Of a DNA stretch of 64,000 nt, positions 22,745 through 36,120 are shown in pieces. Position 1 is the first letter of the stretch; each line of letters opens with the position of its first letter. The translations under genes were made by a program, and so were the position numbers. The DNA lies in the NCBI RefSeq assembly GCF_000003815.2, contig NC_049980.1, positions 1,460,740 through 1,524,739 on the forward strand. Reading direction: 5' to 3'. Under the pieces are notes generated by a model. It worked only from the letters and a program-made list of their open reading frames with translations. It was not told where the DNA came from and searched no databases. Source of the DNA: Branchiostoma floridae (Eukaryota > Chordata > Leptocardii > Amphioxiformes > Branchiostomatidae).

Positions 22745-23010
22745 AGACACAGTTCAAAGACTGTTGTCACAGTGGTAAAAGCTAATGAAATGTATGGCTT
22801 ATTCAGTCTTCACTGAGATAAAAGTGAAAGTGAACATAAACAGAAGTGAGAGTGGTTTGATACATCAGCAAAAGCTGAAGATTCCACTCAGATGTCTCCA
22901 CAAAATCTGTCTTGTTTTTTTTTTCTTTTATGAAAGAAAGGCATTGTTCAAAGACCACTATCATAGTGGTAAAAGCTAATGAAATATGATATATCCAATC
23001 TTTGACCGTG
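22745..23010. repeat. Short direct duplication
   Basis: 'ttcaaagact..gtggtaaaagctaatgaaat' near 22754 recurs near 22949 with the same downstream drift ('tcagtctt' and 'ccaatctt'), about 195 bp apart. Confidence 0.6.
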
Positions 23011-23819
23011 AACTTTATCACAGCATTTGAAGTAGGTACTTACTTACATTGCCAATGACAGATATGTAATAGTTCTCGTCACATTATGTAAAAGGTTGGA
23101 CAAATGTTAATCTACTAATAAAAGACCAAAGTTTTCAGCTAACTCTAGATCTCTAGAACTCTAGAATTGGTTTCAGTTGAAGTGTATGTGAGTGAATACA
23201 GACTTAGAATAACCCCTACAAAGGACTGGAACACACTCTTTTGCATCTGGATTTAGAACTCAAACTGTCTAACTTGATATTCTGAAGCAAGGCCGCTAAA
23301 CACTAGACTATAACTAATATTATCCAATGAAAGAGGAGTCAATTATGATACTCCATCATTAAAGCCTGTTGAAAGCCCGTCTCTTATTCAAACGCCGCTA
23401 CTTGTGTTGAGGAAGATCCTCTCTTTGTTGAAATACCGGACCATCCAAAGTCATTGCACACACCCTGCTGTTGTAACGGATGCCCTTGTGATGTGCAGAG
23501 CTTTGTTGGATGACTGGTGTCTCCACCAGCTAATAAAAGATGATGTAGCTCCAATCATGCGGGTTTTCATACTGGGAGAGACTGCATTAGCAGCCGCACA
23601 TTCTTCAGCAGGGTGAAGCTGATGGGTCTATCTGTTGGCTGGTGAAAAGCTGTTCCTTTTCATGCTGTGCTAAAAGCATGATTACTCACGGCGAGGGGGA
23701 GGCGGCAACTGGCGGCATCGGATCCATCGTTCAAAAGTTCCTCCAGACAGATAGAGGGTGATGCAACTTTCAAGAGTTCACACCCTGTATGCTGTGTGAT
23801 ACCTACATATCTTGCTATA
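23011..23819. other. Non-coding, possibly a constrained block at 23340-23720
   Basis: Composition becomes balanced and low-repeat around 23340-23720, with a 70-codon frame (23404-23616, +) lacking domain features. It could be an old exon or a conserved non-coding element; sequence alone does not decide. Confidence 0.35.
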
Positions 23820-24893
23820 GTAACAGGAGGTGCCCAAACATTGCACGCTTTTTCACGTGCTAAAACTTACGGCGCTTTATGGCTAGTTGTCAGGGAGTGG
23901 TGAAGTTTTGATGAATGATTTTCTTATAACTTCATCTTAATAACATACTTTAGTTTACTTGGATAAGAAATACATTCATACGGTCCTTGAACCCTTCATC
24001 CTGCGCGTTACAAGCAGCATTTAAAGACATTTTTGTGAATGTACCTTCTGGTTTTATGCTATGCTGGACAGTGTGCCCTAACTTGGTGCGCTATTGTAAT
24101 TTTGCTCTCATTAGAACTTGGTGATAAATTTAAGTAACCAGAAATAGGAATCAAATTCTCTGATATTTTAGTTTTCTTTTGACCGTAAAATTGTGATTGT
24201 GTGTACTTCTCATTTCACGTGAGGAGGGCTGAATCTAGCATGATCAAGGTCTTGTCATGGGAAATGGGCTAAGTGCACTGAATGCAGCGGTCTGACTAAC
24301 TACCAAAAAACTACACCACCAACATCACCAAAACTCTGTCTACATATTGGGAAATATATTCGACATCTCTCCGAGAAGTTTCATTGTTATTTATGGTACA
24401 AATCATTTGTTAGAGTCTAACAAATCTTTGGAGTGTTTGCTTGTCTGCCACCTTAAGGCCACACTCCCTTAGGAAAACAACAGCGGTGATGCGTATGTTT
24501 TTTCCTATGATCAGTCTTCAACTCAACAAATATTTAAAGACCCATATTTGTAGTGTTTTGAAAGCTTTATTTCTTAAGCATATGACAGTTGCGTGGCTGA
24601 TTTGTACAGGTTGTATATCTAGGGACACGAGCCAACAATACCTAGTAACAGGTGACCACAATGATTTGGTCCTACCAACATTATTGTGAAAATGAAATTT
24701 AAAAAAAAAACCTGCAGTGAATATGTGTAAGTATATTTTAATGCAAGAACAGCTGTGTGCATGGACTTGGTTTATTTACCTTTCTAATCAGCATAGTCAG
24801 TGGCAACAAACATGGCGTACTTATGCATAATAAGATTAGCAAAAATTTAATGCCATTTTAGGGCGGGCACCATCTTAGGGCACTTCCTGTTAC
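23820..24893 (+). mobile_element. 1.07-kb TIR element, copy 2
   Basis: GTAACAGGAGGTGCCC at the left end and the complement of GTAACAGGAAGTGCCC at the right (15 of 16). Same family and orientation as 19161-20249, about 80 percent similar by eye in aligned blocks. No transposase ORF. Confidence 0.8.
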
Positions 24894-26099
24894 TTACTTA
24901 ATAAAAATGCACAATGAGATTGGTTAATGGTTAAAAAGACTATCATGTACAGGTGCATATCTATGAGGAAAAGTTTGCCTTGTGGTAAATACTAAGTTTA
25001 AACCATTCTGTATAAGTCAAAATCAACTTGTAGATACATTTAGTCAGAGAGCTGTTATAATTTGTATACTAAAATTATCCATGTTTTGTGGCCCGGAAGA
25101 CTACTAGGGGTGGAGGAAACTAGTTATGTGGAGATTCCGAGCGAGCTCGCCAGAATGAGTGAGGGAGAGTAAGACTAGCTACTTAACAAAATTAATGTAT
25201 GTTAGCTAATAGACAAAATAAAGTATGCAAATATCAAAGCTGTTAAATTGCAGGTGGTACAACATAGGCTTGATTCCCTAACTGCAGTTATGTATATGCT
25301 GTTTAGTATCAGCATTATGCAAAAGAGTGTGGACAGGTGAGCTAGCTTTCCTGCTGTAGTATTGTCTGTGCATCTCCAACTGCGTGGCCTGAGGAAATAG
25401 AGATAGGCTCTGCCATATACACTTTATAGTAGAGAAAGGACTTTTAAGACAGACTTGAAATAGCCAACTGTTGACCTGGTTTGCCATGTAACAATTTTAA
25501 ACTGTGCAAACCATGGCATAACCGACTCTTCAGAGAAGAGTATTTGTTTGCCATAACCTAATCTTGAATCAGACTGCTCTTTTTGTTCAGCTAATCCTAG
25601 CATGGCATCTGTAGCTGCTGAGGCTCTTCGGCTTTTCCATTTGCAAGAGAGGATAAAAAGACTATAATAAGTTTTGCTACCAGGTTTTGAGTTGCTTTTC
25701 TTTGATTAATATGAAAAAACTATAACTGTTAATGTTAGAACTATAGTCATAAGGCTGTATACTGCAGAAGCACGCAGGACCATAAAACATGACCATTGGA
25801 AAGAGTGAACCTTTACAACAGCAGCTTGTTCAGCACCACGGACATGGACATCAGCCATCGAGAGGCCATAAGGGTAAAATTTACCATTACAGGCTGTCCA
25901 AGTGATGGCTTCCCCTCCTGAATTATAGATATCACTGGCTTTTACTGCTGGCCTGGTGCACTCCTTTCCCAGCTGCTGTAAAGCCCTCCAAATTGGTCAT
26001 TTTCTGGGGATGTCATTCGGCGGTTGTTCGTGCCACACCGGTACATTCGATGATGTGGCTTACGAAATGGACTTTAGCTTCTGGTAGATACTTTTAAGC
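24894..26099. other. Non-coding, nothing recognised
   Basis: No gene model. The small minus frame 25278-25487 has no domain features. Confidence 0.4.
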
Positions 26100-26340
26100 A
26101 ATCTGGCCACATTGCAAAGGGGTTCTGAATGTATCTAAATATAAATTTACATGTATATGGAACATGACATTCATTTTCCCAACACCTATTCACATATCAA
26201 ATATAATTAAGATCGTTTCCTAACTTCTTGAGTTCTGTTGGCAGGAAACTCGCAGACACACAAATTTACACAAACAGGATGAAGGTAGTAAACCATCGCT
26301 ACCATGGCGACCAAAATGGAAACAGCCTCTAGTTGACTTA
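26100..26340. repeat. Dispersed repeat, 3' half of the 1-300 family
   Basis: 'caacacctattcacatatca' plus 'aatataattaagatcg' and 'actcgcagacacacaaattt' correspond to the 3' half of 1-300 ('acacctacccacatgccaaa' plus 'tatcattacaatcc', then 'gcagacacacag'). Confidence 0.5.
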
Positions 26341-26369
26341 GAAACAGGTGTGGTCTAAGCCTGCACCCT

Positions 26370-26640
26370 GTCGGAGAGCTACACACGGTAGTTTGAAGGA
26401 ATCATTACTCGGTTAATGAAGATAAAGCACGCCTCCGAGGCGGGCCTGCTTACCAAGTAATCTAGAAATTGAATCAGGCGGCATCACATCCATGATTGAA
26501 CAGCCAAGCTGTTCCAATTTCTTCCTCCTTGTGCAGCTACTTAGGGTATTCCTCACAGATTTGCCCCGTAATTAACGGAAAATTGGTGCCGGGCAGTGAG
26601 GGGGAAATGGGAACGCCAGGTGATGTGAGATAGGTACGGC
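26370..26640. promoter_or_regulatory. Possible conserved non-coding element
   Basis: Low-repeat, balanced composition with several homeodomain-like cores (ttaatga, taattaa) and an E-box (caggtg) within 270 bp. No ORF. The call rests on composition only. Confidence 0.2.
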
Positions 26641-27597
26641 TTTGGCTGGTTGATAAAACTCATGGTAAAGCCATTGACGCAGAAAAATCTTCATGATGGT
26701 CAACTTATCTTTGTTGCTGAGACAAAAAATGCAAACTCACAGAGTTTATACTAATAATAGCTACAACTTTCCTAATGATAACAGACACATCGCTTAGCAA
26801 CCCATTCTTACTGACCAATCAGAAATCACTCAAGCGATGCCAGGAAAATTAATATGGTGTGTTCAATATAGGGGAAAGCAATAGGAGTTGCAGAAAATTA
26901 CTTTGATTATAAGGTATGAAGTCATTTACAATCAGAAATATGATTTGCGGGTATGCTGTCTTGTGCATGCTTTGTAGGTACATGTATGCTGTCTTTTTTC
27001 AAAATCAGAAATGAAAAAAGAGAAATACAGGTAAATCATATAATTGGCATGAAAGTTCATTGGTGTTGGTAATTAACATAGTAACGTTAAAGTTTCAGAG
27101 TTAAAACTAACACAAAAATTAAAAAATCTTTTCACAAAATTTTCCTTAAAGTTTTGGCTGTCAAACTGCTGTCACAGCTTAAGTGAGCTGAATGCAAATC
27201 ACAGATTTTGAATTGTTACTTTTTGCCTTTTAAACAATCCTCTCATATCACTGAATCATTTCGTCTGACCGTTTCCAAAACCATATCCAGTTGCTTGAGT
27301 AAGTACTTTTTGGTGTATCTTATTACCTGGATGTCTAACCTACATCGACGTACTGAATCATTTGTTTTAAATTGTCATGTAGAACTGCTTTAGATGATAA
27401 ATAATCACAAATTACCCTGGAGAAATCTTAGCTGTCCATGCTTTTGATATGCATAGATGGTAAAGTTTTACCTCTGTGTCATGCACACTATTTTGTATGA
27501 CATTGTCTAAAAGATGAAGCAATATCAATACTGACAATTATAGATGGCAAAACAGAACCATAAAGCTTACACATACATTGTAGCTCACTGAATGTAG
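26641..27597. other. Non-coding, upstream flank of the LINE
   Basis: No gene. In-frame stops at 27589-27597 mark the limit of the open LINE reading frame. Confidence 0.4.
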
Positions 27598-30444
27598 GGA
27601 TTCATATCAATATATCAAAGTATTTTAGATAGTAGAGATACAATTTCAAAATTTCAAAACTTCTGCCAAACATCATTCTGTTCGACTGAAAAATCTGTTA
27701 CAAACTTTACAGAGTTATTGCTAGATGTAGCAAAGAAGTCACTGAAAACAAAGCCAAATAAACAAACAAAGAAACCCGCACAAAGCGGTAAGAAAAACAA
27801 AGTTTGGTTTGATCAATGCTGCTGGTCTTCACGCCAACGTTTAAAAAGACTGTCACTGGCATTGAAAAAAGAACCCTGGCTAAAAGAAATTAGAAGCAAA
27901 TATTTCACAGCTTTGCGTGATTACAAGAAACTCATCAAACAGCGTAAACAGAAGTACAATTCCGACCTTCTAGCAAAATTGGAAAAATTCAACAAAAACA
28001 ATCCAAAGGAATTTTGGTCACTTTTAAAATATTTGGACAAAGAAATCAGTGGAAAACACAACAAAAATACTTGCGATCCCAATATAACATCTGAAGAATG
28101 GATACACCACTTTACAAGTTTAAATAATTTGATAAATGACAGCAGCTTTGATACTGTCTTTGAAAAAACGGTCACTGAATACCTTAATCAGTTAGATGAT
28201 CATACCCCAAATCCCTTAGATTTCCCATTCACTCCAGTGGAAGTCTTAAATGGTTTAAAATTATTAAAAACGGGAAAAGCTTCCGGTATCGACTCAATCT
28301 CAAATGAAATGTTAAAGTATGGTGCAAAACATCTATGTCAACCTTTAGTGAGTCTTTTCAATACTATACTTGATAAAGGCACCTTTCCTTCCAACTGGAA
28401 TACAAGTATTCTTACGCCAATACATAAATCAGGTGATAAAAGTAATGCAGACAACTATCGAGGAATAGCGATTTCTAGTTGTCTATCCAAATTATTCACA
28501 CTCATTCTAAACAACAGGTTACAAAACTTTGCAGAAAGAAACAAACTTCTAGATGACACACAGTTTGGGTTCCGGAAAAGATGTAGAACCTCCGACAATG
28601 TTTTTATCTTAAAATCTCTAATAGACAAATACACCAAGAAAAAAGGCGGAAAACTATTCGTATGCTTTGTTGACATGAGGAAGGCATTTGACAGTGTTTG
28701 GCGAGATGGGCTATTCTATAAGTTGCATAAATGTGGTATCGGAGGTAATTTCTTTAATATTATAAAATCTATGTACAATGATGTGAATTATGCAGTTAGA
28801 TTAGATAATGGATTATCAAACTCCTTTCCTTCCGTATGCGGAGTACGGCAGGGATGTAATCTTAGTCCTTTATTATTTAATTTATTCATCAATGATATAT
28901 CTGAGTGCTTTGACCCCACAAAATGTGACCCTGCAGTCCTAACCTCAAAATCTCTAAACTGTTTATCCTGGGCAGACGATCTCGCTCTGATTTCATCGTC
29001 AAAACAAGGGCTACAGCATTGTATTGACTGCCTAGAAAACTATTGTAAGAAATGGAAGCTATCTGTCAATGTTTCAAAAACCAAGGTAGTTGTTTTTGGC
29101 AAAGGTTCTAGCAAGAATAACAAAGACCAATTCCATATTTATGGCAAAAATATAGAAATCACTGACAGCTATACATACCTCGGCATTCCTTTCACATTCT
29201 CCGGAAAATTCAAAACCGCCAGGAAATATTTGAAAACCAAAGCAATGAGAGCACTTTTCAAACTCAAGGCTCTTTTACTCTCTAACAAGGACATTTCAAT
29301 CAATCTCGGAAAAAATCTATTTGACAAATTTGTAAAACCCATCTTTATGTACTGTTCAGAAATCACTTGCTTTGACCGTTTTTCTAAAAGTATAAGAATC
29401 ATTGTATCACATACCAATAACATCTGCGAACCTTCCTCAAAGGTTTTTTCTACTTTACTTAAAAAACTTAATATTCAAGATAACTTTCCAGCTACCATTC
29501 GAAAAACCACCTCTTCTGCTTTGAATACTACTTATGTTGTATGTTTGGAAAGAAATACAGATAAAGAAATACTATTGCGTCATGCCAATAGCCATATTTT
29601 ACGAGATAACGGTTTCCAAATTATAAACCTAGACTCAAATCAACAAATTCCAGAATTTGACATCATTGACATGCGCTTCCAAAAATTTCTGTTAGGCATT
29701 CATGCCAAAGCCTCAAACGATGGTGTCAGGGGAGAATTGGGAACTTTCCCAGCTAGGATTGATGCAGAAATGCAACTTGTGAAATATTGGCATCGTTTAG
29801 TTAATCTGCCCGAAGATGCCCTTCTTCGTGAGGCATACAATACTGTTTCATTCGGAGAACATGATTGGATTGTCCACGTAAAAAATATCCTCAACTACCA
29901 AGGCTTTGGACACATATGGCTGAACCCGAGGTCATACCACATAGACACAATCACCACTCATTTACGATAACGTTTACAAGATATATACGTGCAAAATTGG
30001 CATTCCTCTATTCGAAACAATTCCAAACTCTCATCTCTTTCTACATTGAACAAGCATTACAAGCAAGAAAATTACATTTCAACCATAAAGAGCCTTGACG
30101 TTCGTAGGGCAATCACACAACTCAGAATTGGCTGTCACAAATTAAATATAGAAACCGGAAGATTCCAAAAAATCCCTATTGACCAGAGGGTTTGTCCATT
30201 CTGTCCAGAGCTAATCGAAGACGAATATCACTTTATGGTTGTATGTCCCAAATATTCCGATATACGCAATTCTCTATACAGAAGGCTGTCATTTTGTACA
30301 CAAGGATTTATCCAAATGGACCTGAAGTGCAAATTCAGATACATAATGACATGTGACAATCCCTGCATGGCAGATATAGGAAAATATATCAAAGAAGGAT
30401 TTGACATTAGAAATTCCCCAAATGATTGTAAAAGCCTCCAATGA
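27598..30444 (+). pseudogene. LINE reverse transcriptase with one in-frame stop
   Basis: The frame is open from 27598, without an ATG at the truncated edge, to a TAA at 29968-29970. The same frame then continues open to a stop at about 30444. Counting from the TTG codon at 27718, RT motifs are Asp319 in FVDMRKAFDS, GVRQGCNLSPLLF at 375-387 and the SWADD active site at 417-421. Beyond the stop comes a C-x2-C-x8-H-x4-C knuckle (VCPFC...EDEYHF...C), about 90 residues into the second segment. There is no frameshift: the two long segments differ only by the stop. RT residues are intact, but the product would lose the C-terminal knuckle. Confidence 0.85.
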
Positions 30445-30570
30445 TTGTAAGAAACTTATCCCATACTACAACTCCTGTATTAGTTAGATAAGCCCTAAGT
30501 TAAGTTATAGCACTGTAGTTATGTAGATGCCATACTTTGTACCTCGTACAATTGTTGTGCAATAAAGTTA
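27598..30570 (+). mobile_element. 5'-truncated LINE (non-LTR retrotransposon)
   Basis: Reverse transcriptase and C-terminal zinc-knuckle coding sequence, then a short 3' UTR with AATAAA at 30561-30566 and an AT-repeat tail ('tatataattatatatta'). The apurinic-type endonuclease expected upstream of the RT is missing, and stops at 27589-27597 close the frame, so the element is truncated at its 5' end. The clade is not assigned. A 3' knuckle of this type is seen in several invertebrate LINE groups. Confidence 0.85.
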
Positions 30571-31354
30571 TATATAATTATATATTAATGCCAATGTCAC
30601 CAAAATTCAACAATTCGCGGTTTTCTACAATCGTTTGGCTTTTTGGCATACTGATTTATTTAAAATGTTTTAAATCTGAAAGGTGTCACAAGGCATTGTC
30701 TATAAGGTGCACGTGGGTGCATACTTTGAATTTTTTTGTTGCACAATTCAGCCCCTCAGCCCCCTTTGTCTTCTAACATGCCCCATTATTGTTGTGGTAC
30801 ATTTGATTATATTTCACGTTTTGTTATAATAATGTATTATTTTTCTTATATATAGTCTTTTTTTCTTATATAGAAACATTTTTGAAACAATGATAAGAAA
30901 GATAAGAAAGCTGGTCCTTCTTCGTTGTGAAGGGACTTAATGTTGAAAAGTCGAACCACAAACCAAAACAAGAATAGACTGCTATGGCAGCTGTTGGCAT
31001 TCACGTTCACTTTAAGTTCCCAGTTAATTTTCTGTTTACCAATTGTATATTAAGCTTTGTTGATTATGTTCGTTTTCATTGTATATATGTTTCGGACTCC
31101 AGGAAGAATAGCGATACTGTTTTGGTGGTATAGCTAATGGAGATCGTAGTAAAACAAACAAACAACCAAAACGCATGGGCATTCGGGGAAACGTTTGCTT
31201 TATTTGACACCTCTATAGTGCACAAATCTGGACACAATGGAAGAAGATGCATAGCTTGCAGCATGTCAAAGTCTGGCAGTTTCATTGCTACTTTGCTATG
31301 TACATTTTGTATTGTACACCCAATCACAAACAGCACAGAACATACAGGAAAATA
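30571..31354. other. Non-coding, nothing recognised
   Basis: No supported gene. Short frames on both strands at 31076-31355 overlap one another and show no domains. Confidence 0.4.
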
Positions 31355-31362
31355 GTAGCCAT

Positions 31363-31822
31363 TAGGGGTGGGTACTGGTACAGAAAATTCAGGTCCAGGT
31401 CCGGTTCAGGCCCAGAGAATCAGGTCCAGGTCCGGACCTGAACCTGGACATGATTCCATACGTCAAAACGTGTTAATGGGTGATACTCAAAACAATTGTA
31501 CATTTTGCTACAGAGAAATCTATTTTGTGAAGTATTCGACTCCCACTGGTGTTTTAAAATCCTACAAGGCTAACTGCTTCTGTACGATTGACTGTACAAA
31601 TTGGTAGGAATGACTGTAGGCTCTACTCTACTTCACTCTAAGACTTGCTATTTTCCTCAACCGGTAAGCCCCAAAATGTGTGAATGTCTGATCATATGAT
31701 CGATTCATTTTCCAAGAGGTCCAACATCCGGTCCACCTTTTTTTTTCAGGTCCGTTTTTCGGGACCGGTTCAATAAGAAAAACTGGTTTTGTACCGGTAC
31801 ACCGTACCGGTACCCATCCCTG
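31363..31822. mobile_element. 460-bp hAT-like MITE with 8-bp target-site duplication
   Basis: Terminal repeats TAGGGGTGGGTAC and the complement of CAGGGATGGGTAC. They are flanked by a perfect 8-bp direct repeat GTAGCCAT at 31355-31362 and 31823-31830. An 8-bp duplication with CAGGG-type ends is the hAT hallmark. Inside are 'aggtccaggtccgg' tandem steps at 31390-31450 and a second inner inverted 'accggtac' set near the right end. No transposase. Confidence 0.88.
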
Positions 31823-31830
31823 GTAGCCAT

Positions 31831-34800
31831 ACATGTTTTTTGCTCTGTAAGCAAACTCACCAACATTGTACATCTACATTGGGTCAACTGTAGAAAGTGT
31901 TTCTGAGTCTTATGAAAAGACTGTAGTCTTGTATTTGATAGAAGTATTCACACTTGTCCACCCTTACAGTTCTCTTTTTGTAAAGATCCCCATGTACAGG
32001 ATGCATTCAATTAACAGCATTTGAAGAAAATTGATTTTTCTGTTCAATGACATGTATTTTGAAAACATCCATCAAACAATGTATAAAATGAAAAAATGTT
32101 AAAGATAAACTTCAATTTGATACATTGTTATGATTTTGCTCAGAAATACACACTTTTATACTCTACTCATTAATACCCTGATTTTACTACAGTAACTGTA
32201 ACATCAGTTTCATGTAAGATAAAAGTCAGAACTTTAAAATTGTTTTTTTTCCCAATGACAGATCTGTCCACCTCTTACAGATATGCTACTTTCTTTGATG
32301 TGAGGTTGGTCTTATTGAATAAATAAACTTCTACACAGGACATCAACATGTTTTTTTTACATCAATATGTTTTTTTTTACATCACAAACACCCTCAACAC
32401 ACCAAACACAGGCAGTTATTGTACTGAATATTAATATTGCAGCAATGGGGGCTGTAATCCTCACTCAATTTTAGGAACAGCTAGCGTTGACCATAAAAGA
32501 ATTTTGCCAATTTTCATATAGTTACACAATATTCATTGACAGGAACAGCATTGTCCTGCCCAGCATATATTTGCACATACTATTTTTCAGCTTTTCAATA
32601 CATTTTACAATACCAACGTTATATGTACATTTGCCAGATGCCAGCACCGAGGACCAGTCATTGATGATCTACGTTTATCGTAGTCATATAGAAATTGCAC
32701 ATTGTGGATAGTTTTGCAACACTGACACAACAGGTAATAAACTGTCTCTATTGTACAGCTTGACAAGCCTATTTCAGGCTCATTATTACAGTCACTGTAG
32801 AAATCTCCCAACTGTAGGGATACAAGAACAGACATTTATTGATAGTGGAGGCCTTCAATTACATAGAGTTGTCATCCCACTTGCTCACTGGAGTTTTCAG
32901 TTGGAGTTTTCTTTTTGCACAACCAGATAGTATTACCTGAGGCATTTCAATGACTATCAAACATATGCCTCAGAGCTTCTAACTGGAGTTCTGCTTCTTG
33001 CCGTATATGTAACCAAGTGGTGTCTGAGGAATATGTCTGATAGGCATCGAAACATCAGCAGGTTACCTGATGAAATTATTCTCGGACGTCCGAGTTCACT
33101 TTTGAACTCTCTCTTAACAATTTCTTTTCGTGTTCTTCCTAATTCTGATAAGAATTGCATTTTTCTTCATTGAAGACAATTGTATTGATTTGGATTAACC
33201 TTTGCCCTTTGCCAATATCCGTAGCACACAGATTTTGCACGCCATTGTATCTTGATCAGTAGAGAAAATTCTGAATGGCGGAATGATCATAGCCCTGTTT
33301 TGGGGCACTTTTGGTCGTCTCATCAGAATCTGGGAAATGTTTTTCAATTTGAGAGATTCAACAGCAATACAAATACCAGCTCCTGTCCTTTATTCCACAT
33401 TTTAGGTCTCCCTATCTTTTATTCTTAGACTATTCCTATGACCTGGGAAACAAGTACATGTAGATGTTGATGCCTTTAATACATACATGACAGTCATGTA
33501 GAGAAATGTATCATATTGTAACTACGTAACAAGGCAGAGAGATGATGTCACAGATATGTTTTCAACACAACTGACAATTATTGGCTTGGTGTAGAGATAA
33601 CTTGCATTTTGTATTGGCTTCTTAGGGCCCTTTCAGAACAGGCAAAACAAACAAAACAAAATAAAACAAACTAAGGGCAAGTTGACAGTTGTACAGGAAT
33701 CTCCCTCCTAGATTAGAATCTCTTACGGGTCTAGATGGTTACCTCTTTTCCTTCCCTTTAATTGGCATGATGTAACCTCTTTTAGTTTCCCCTTGTAAAT
33801 GTAGAGCAGTTGAAACATTCCTATAATTTTTAGTCAAACCTTCCTAGCAGAATGAAAGTCTTGGCAAACACCTGGCTAGACTGAGTCATGTTTGGGACCA
33901 CTTCCTTGCTTCTTAGTCACAAATTTAGGAGAAGTAATGTATCTCGTTCAAGAAGTGTCCATATCAAGTTATTACATCACAATAGGTCACGTTAGTTTTG
34001 CAATGAAATGTTGAATTGTCTTAGCATCAATAAAAACGGTTCATTATGCACCAATGTAGACAACAGGTTGTTGTTGAAATGTTTGCAGAAGAATAATAGA
34101 AGGTTGCGAAAAGAAAAAGACCATGTTGAGTTCAGAATCTAGGGATATTTTTAACTCTTTTTTGCCTTGCCCTTTATTGTTAAGATAGACATTAGTCATT
34201 ATGCGATTTGCTGACTCAATCACAATATCATCTATGATGTTGTTTTCCAGACTCCTAAAACTTGTGCGGACAGTAGACGGAATTCATACCATTAAGTTTT
34301 AAAAGTCTGCATTTACAGTATCTATCCTGAATGCAATTTTCAGTAAAATGATTGGTCATTGGCTTGTTCGCTATTTTTTCAAATGTTTTCTACCAGCTGT
34401 TTGAAGAACTGATGTCTTCCAGGTCTAAAGAGTATGTAAAAAAAACTTTGTTGTGCAATCAGGGCTCCTATTGGTAGTTGGGCACATCAACATAGAAATC
34501 TTTCAAAGATCAGCCAATCCGATTTCATAAAACCAGTAGAAACATTCACGATACACAAAAGTTACATTTTGCATTCACATCTTTCTGCATTATACAGTTG
34601 CACTATAGAGGAAGGAACGCAACCAACCAGTGGTTTTTGATGTTATGATCAGGAGTGATTTTGAATGTAGAGATTCTGCAGTCTAATTTTATATTAGTCT
34701 CTGGTGGCATGACAGACTGTTTACCTAGTACAAGACAGACCTCTAAAAAAATTGTTCATCTGTTTTGATAATAGATACTGCTCATGATCAGTTTGAAGTT

Positions 34801-35440
34801 GAAGAGATCTAGACACCAGTGCCACAAATTCCAGATCTGTAGCATATTTGTCAGAAAACTCAATACTTTACATTCAAGTACATTGTAGTGAAGCAAATAA
34901 AGGTGTCACCGAGAAGAACATATAGCATCATTGTAGTAACAAGTTGAAATGCAAAGCTGTCCAACAAAATTTGTTGTCTTGTAATTTGTAAAAATCAGGT
35001 TGTAAATTTTCACTGGACATAATGTTGGTCATTTGGTAGCCATGCCGTCAATAAAGGGAACAAAATTGCTTATTTGAGTGTCTATGGCATGTTGTTTTCC
35101 ATGTTATGTTTTATTCCTGTATTGTATCTTTCTTTCGGCTTTTTTTCTCCTGTTTTAAGTCCTGTTTATGCACTACTTCAACAGTGTCTGCCTCGCGCTG
35201 TTTTAGAATGTTATCATTCTGGCATTGTCTGCAATTTTCTGTTATAATTGTACCATTTTAGTCTTATACTGTAATGTCTTGTCATCAAACCGTTCTTGTT
35301 TTGTCTGTGCCTTAAAGCTTGAGTTGAGGTTGTCTGGTGAAGAAAGGCTGGAATGTCTTCTGTGATGAATCAAAGACTCTTCTTAAGCTTCATTCTCTGG
35401 AAACTGCAGAACAAAGAGATAAACAAATAAAATAGATTTA
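31831..35440. other. Non-coding, no gene recognised
   Basis: 3.6 kb of AT-rich DNA. Only chance-length frames (for example 32487-32711 +, 32605-32835 -) and no clear repeats. Confidence 0.4.
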
Positions 35441-35600
35441 TTGCCCTTTGTCAACAACATTGTGTTTGTGTGTGCTCGTCTGTGTATTTGTAACAGTGCT
35501 ATTTTTTGTGTGTCGGCTTGTGGACTGCATAACTCAAGTTGTGGATGAATCTTTATGACATTTCTGTGAAAGAAATTCAAGTACAACATACATGTAGCTA
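35441..35600 (-). repeat. Dispersed repeat fragment, 1-300 family (minus orientation)
   Basis: 'gtgtttgtgtgtgctcgtct' followed by 'gtgtgtcggcttgtggactg' plus 'cataactcaa' reads, on the minus strand, like the 'ttatgcagacacacagacac' tail of the 1-300 repeat. Confidence 0.35.
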
Positions 35601-36019
35601 CCACTTACCAGTAATAGTATTGAACTTGGAAGGTTGTCACCATAGTTAATTGCAATCAATCCTGCATTTTTGTGGCCTTGGAAACTTTGGCCTGAATAAT
35701 TCTATGTCATCACATATTCTGTGTCTGTCTCTTTTTCAAAATCAAATCTTTATCCTACTGCTTGAAGAATTTCTTCAGGAGGTGGATCAAAGAAAAGACA
35801 AATATGTCAGATTCAGCTCACAAGATGTCAGAATGTTGACATGATGGTACAGCCCTCCATTGATTTTCTAAGTTGATCGAAAAAAACCCAACAAAATGCA
35901 ATGTGGGTCACTCACTCGAGGTATGGAAATGAAAAATCCATTTTGATAACCCCGGATTTTGTCAAGCAAAGAACCAATCTATTCTATCACAATGGTCCTA
36001 TTATAAGGGAGTTAGAGTA

Positions 36020-36120
36020 AGTATAGCTGGGGTGATTATGTTTGGAGTTTACCGATTTTGTGGTTAGTGACCCAGCTTCTAGATCAGAGGGTCAAGAGTT
36101 CAAATCCTGGCTGCAGTCTT
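36020..36120 (+). repeat. tRNA-like remnant (possible SINE head)
   Basis: An A-box-like 'tggttagtgaccc' near 36061 and a B-box-like 'gagttcaaatcctgg' near 36096 sit at tRNA spacing. Stem pairing is poor, so it is not a functional tRNA gene. Confidence 0.35.
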
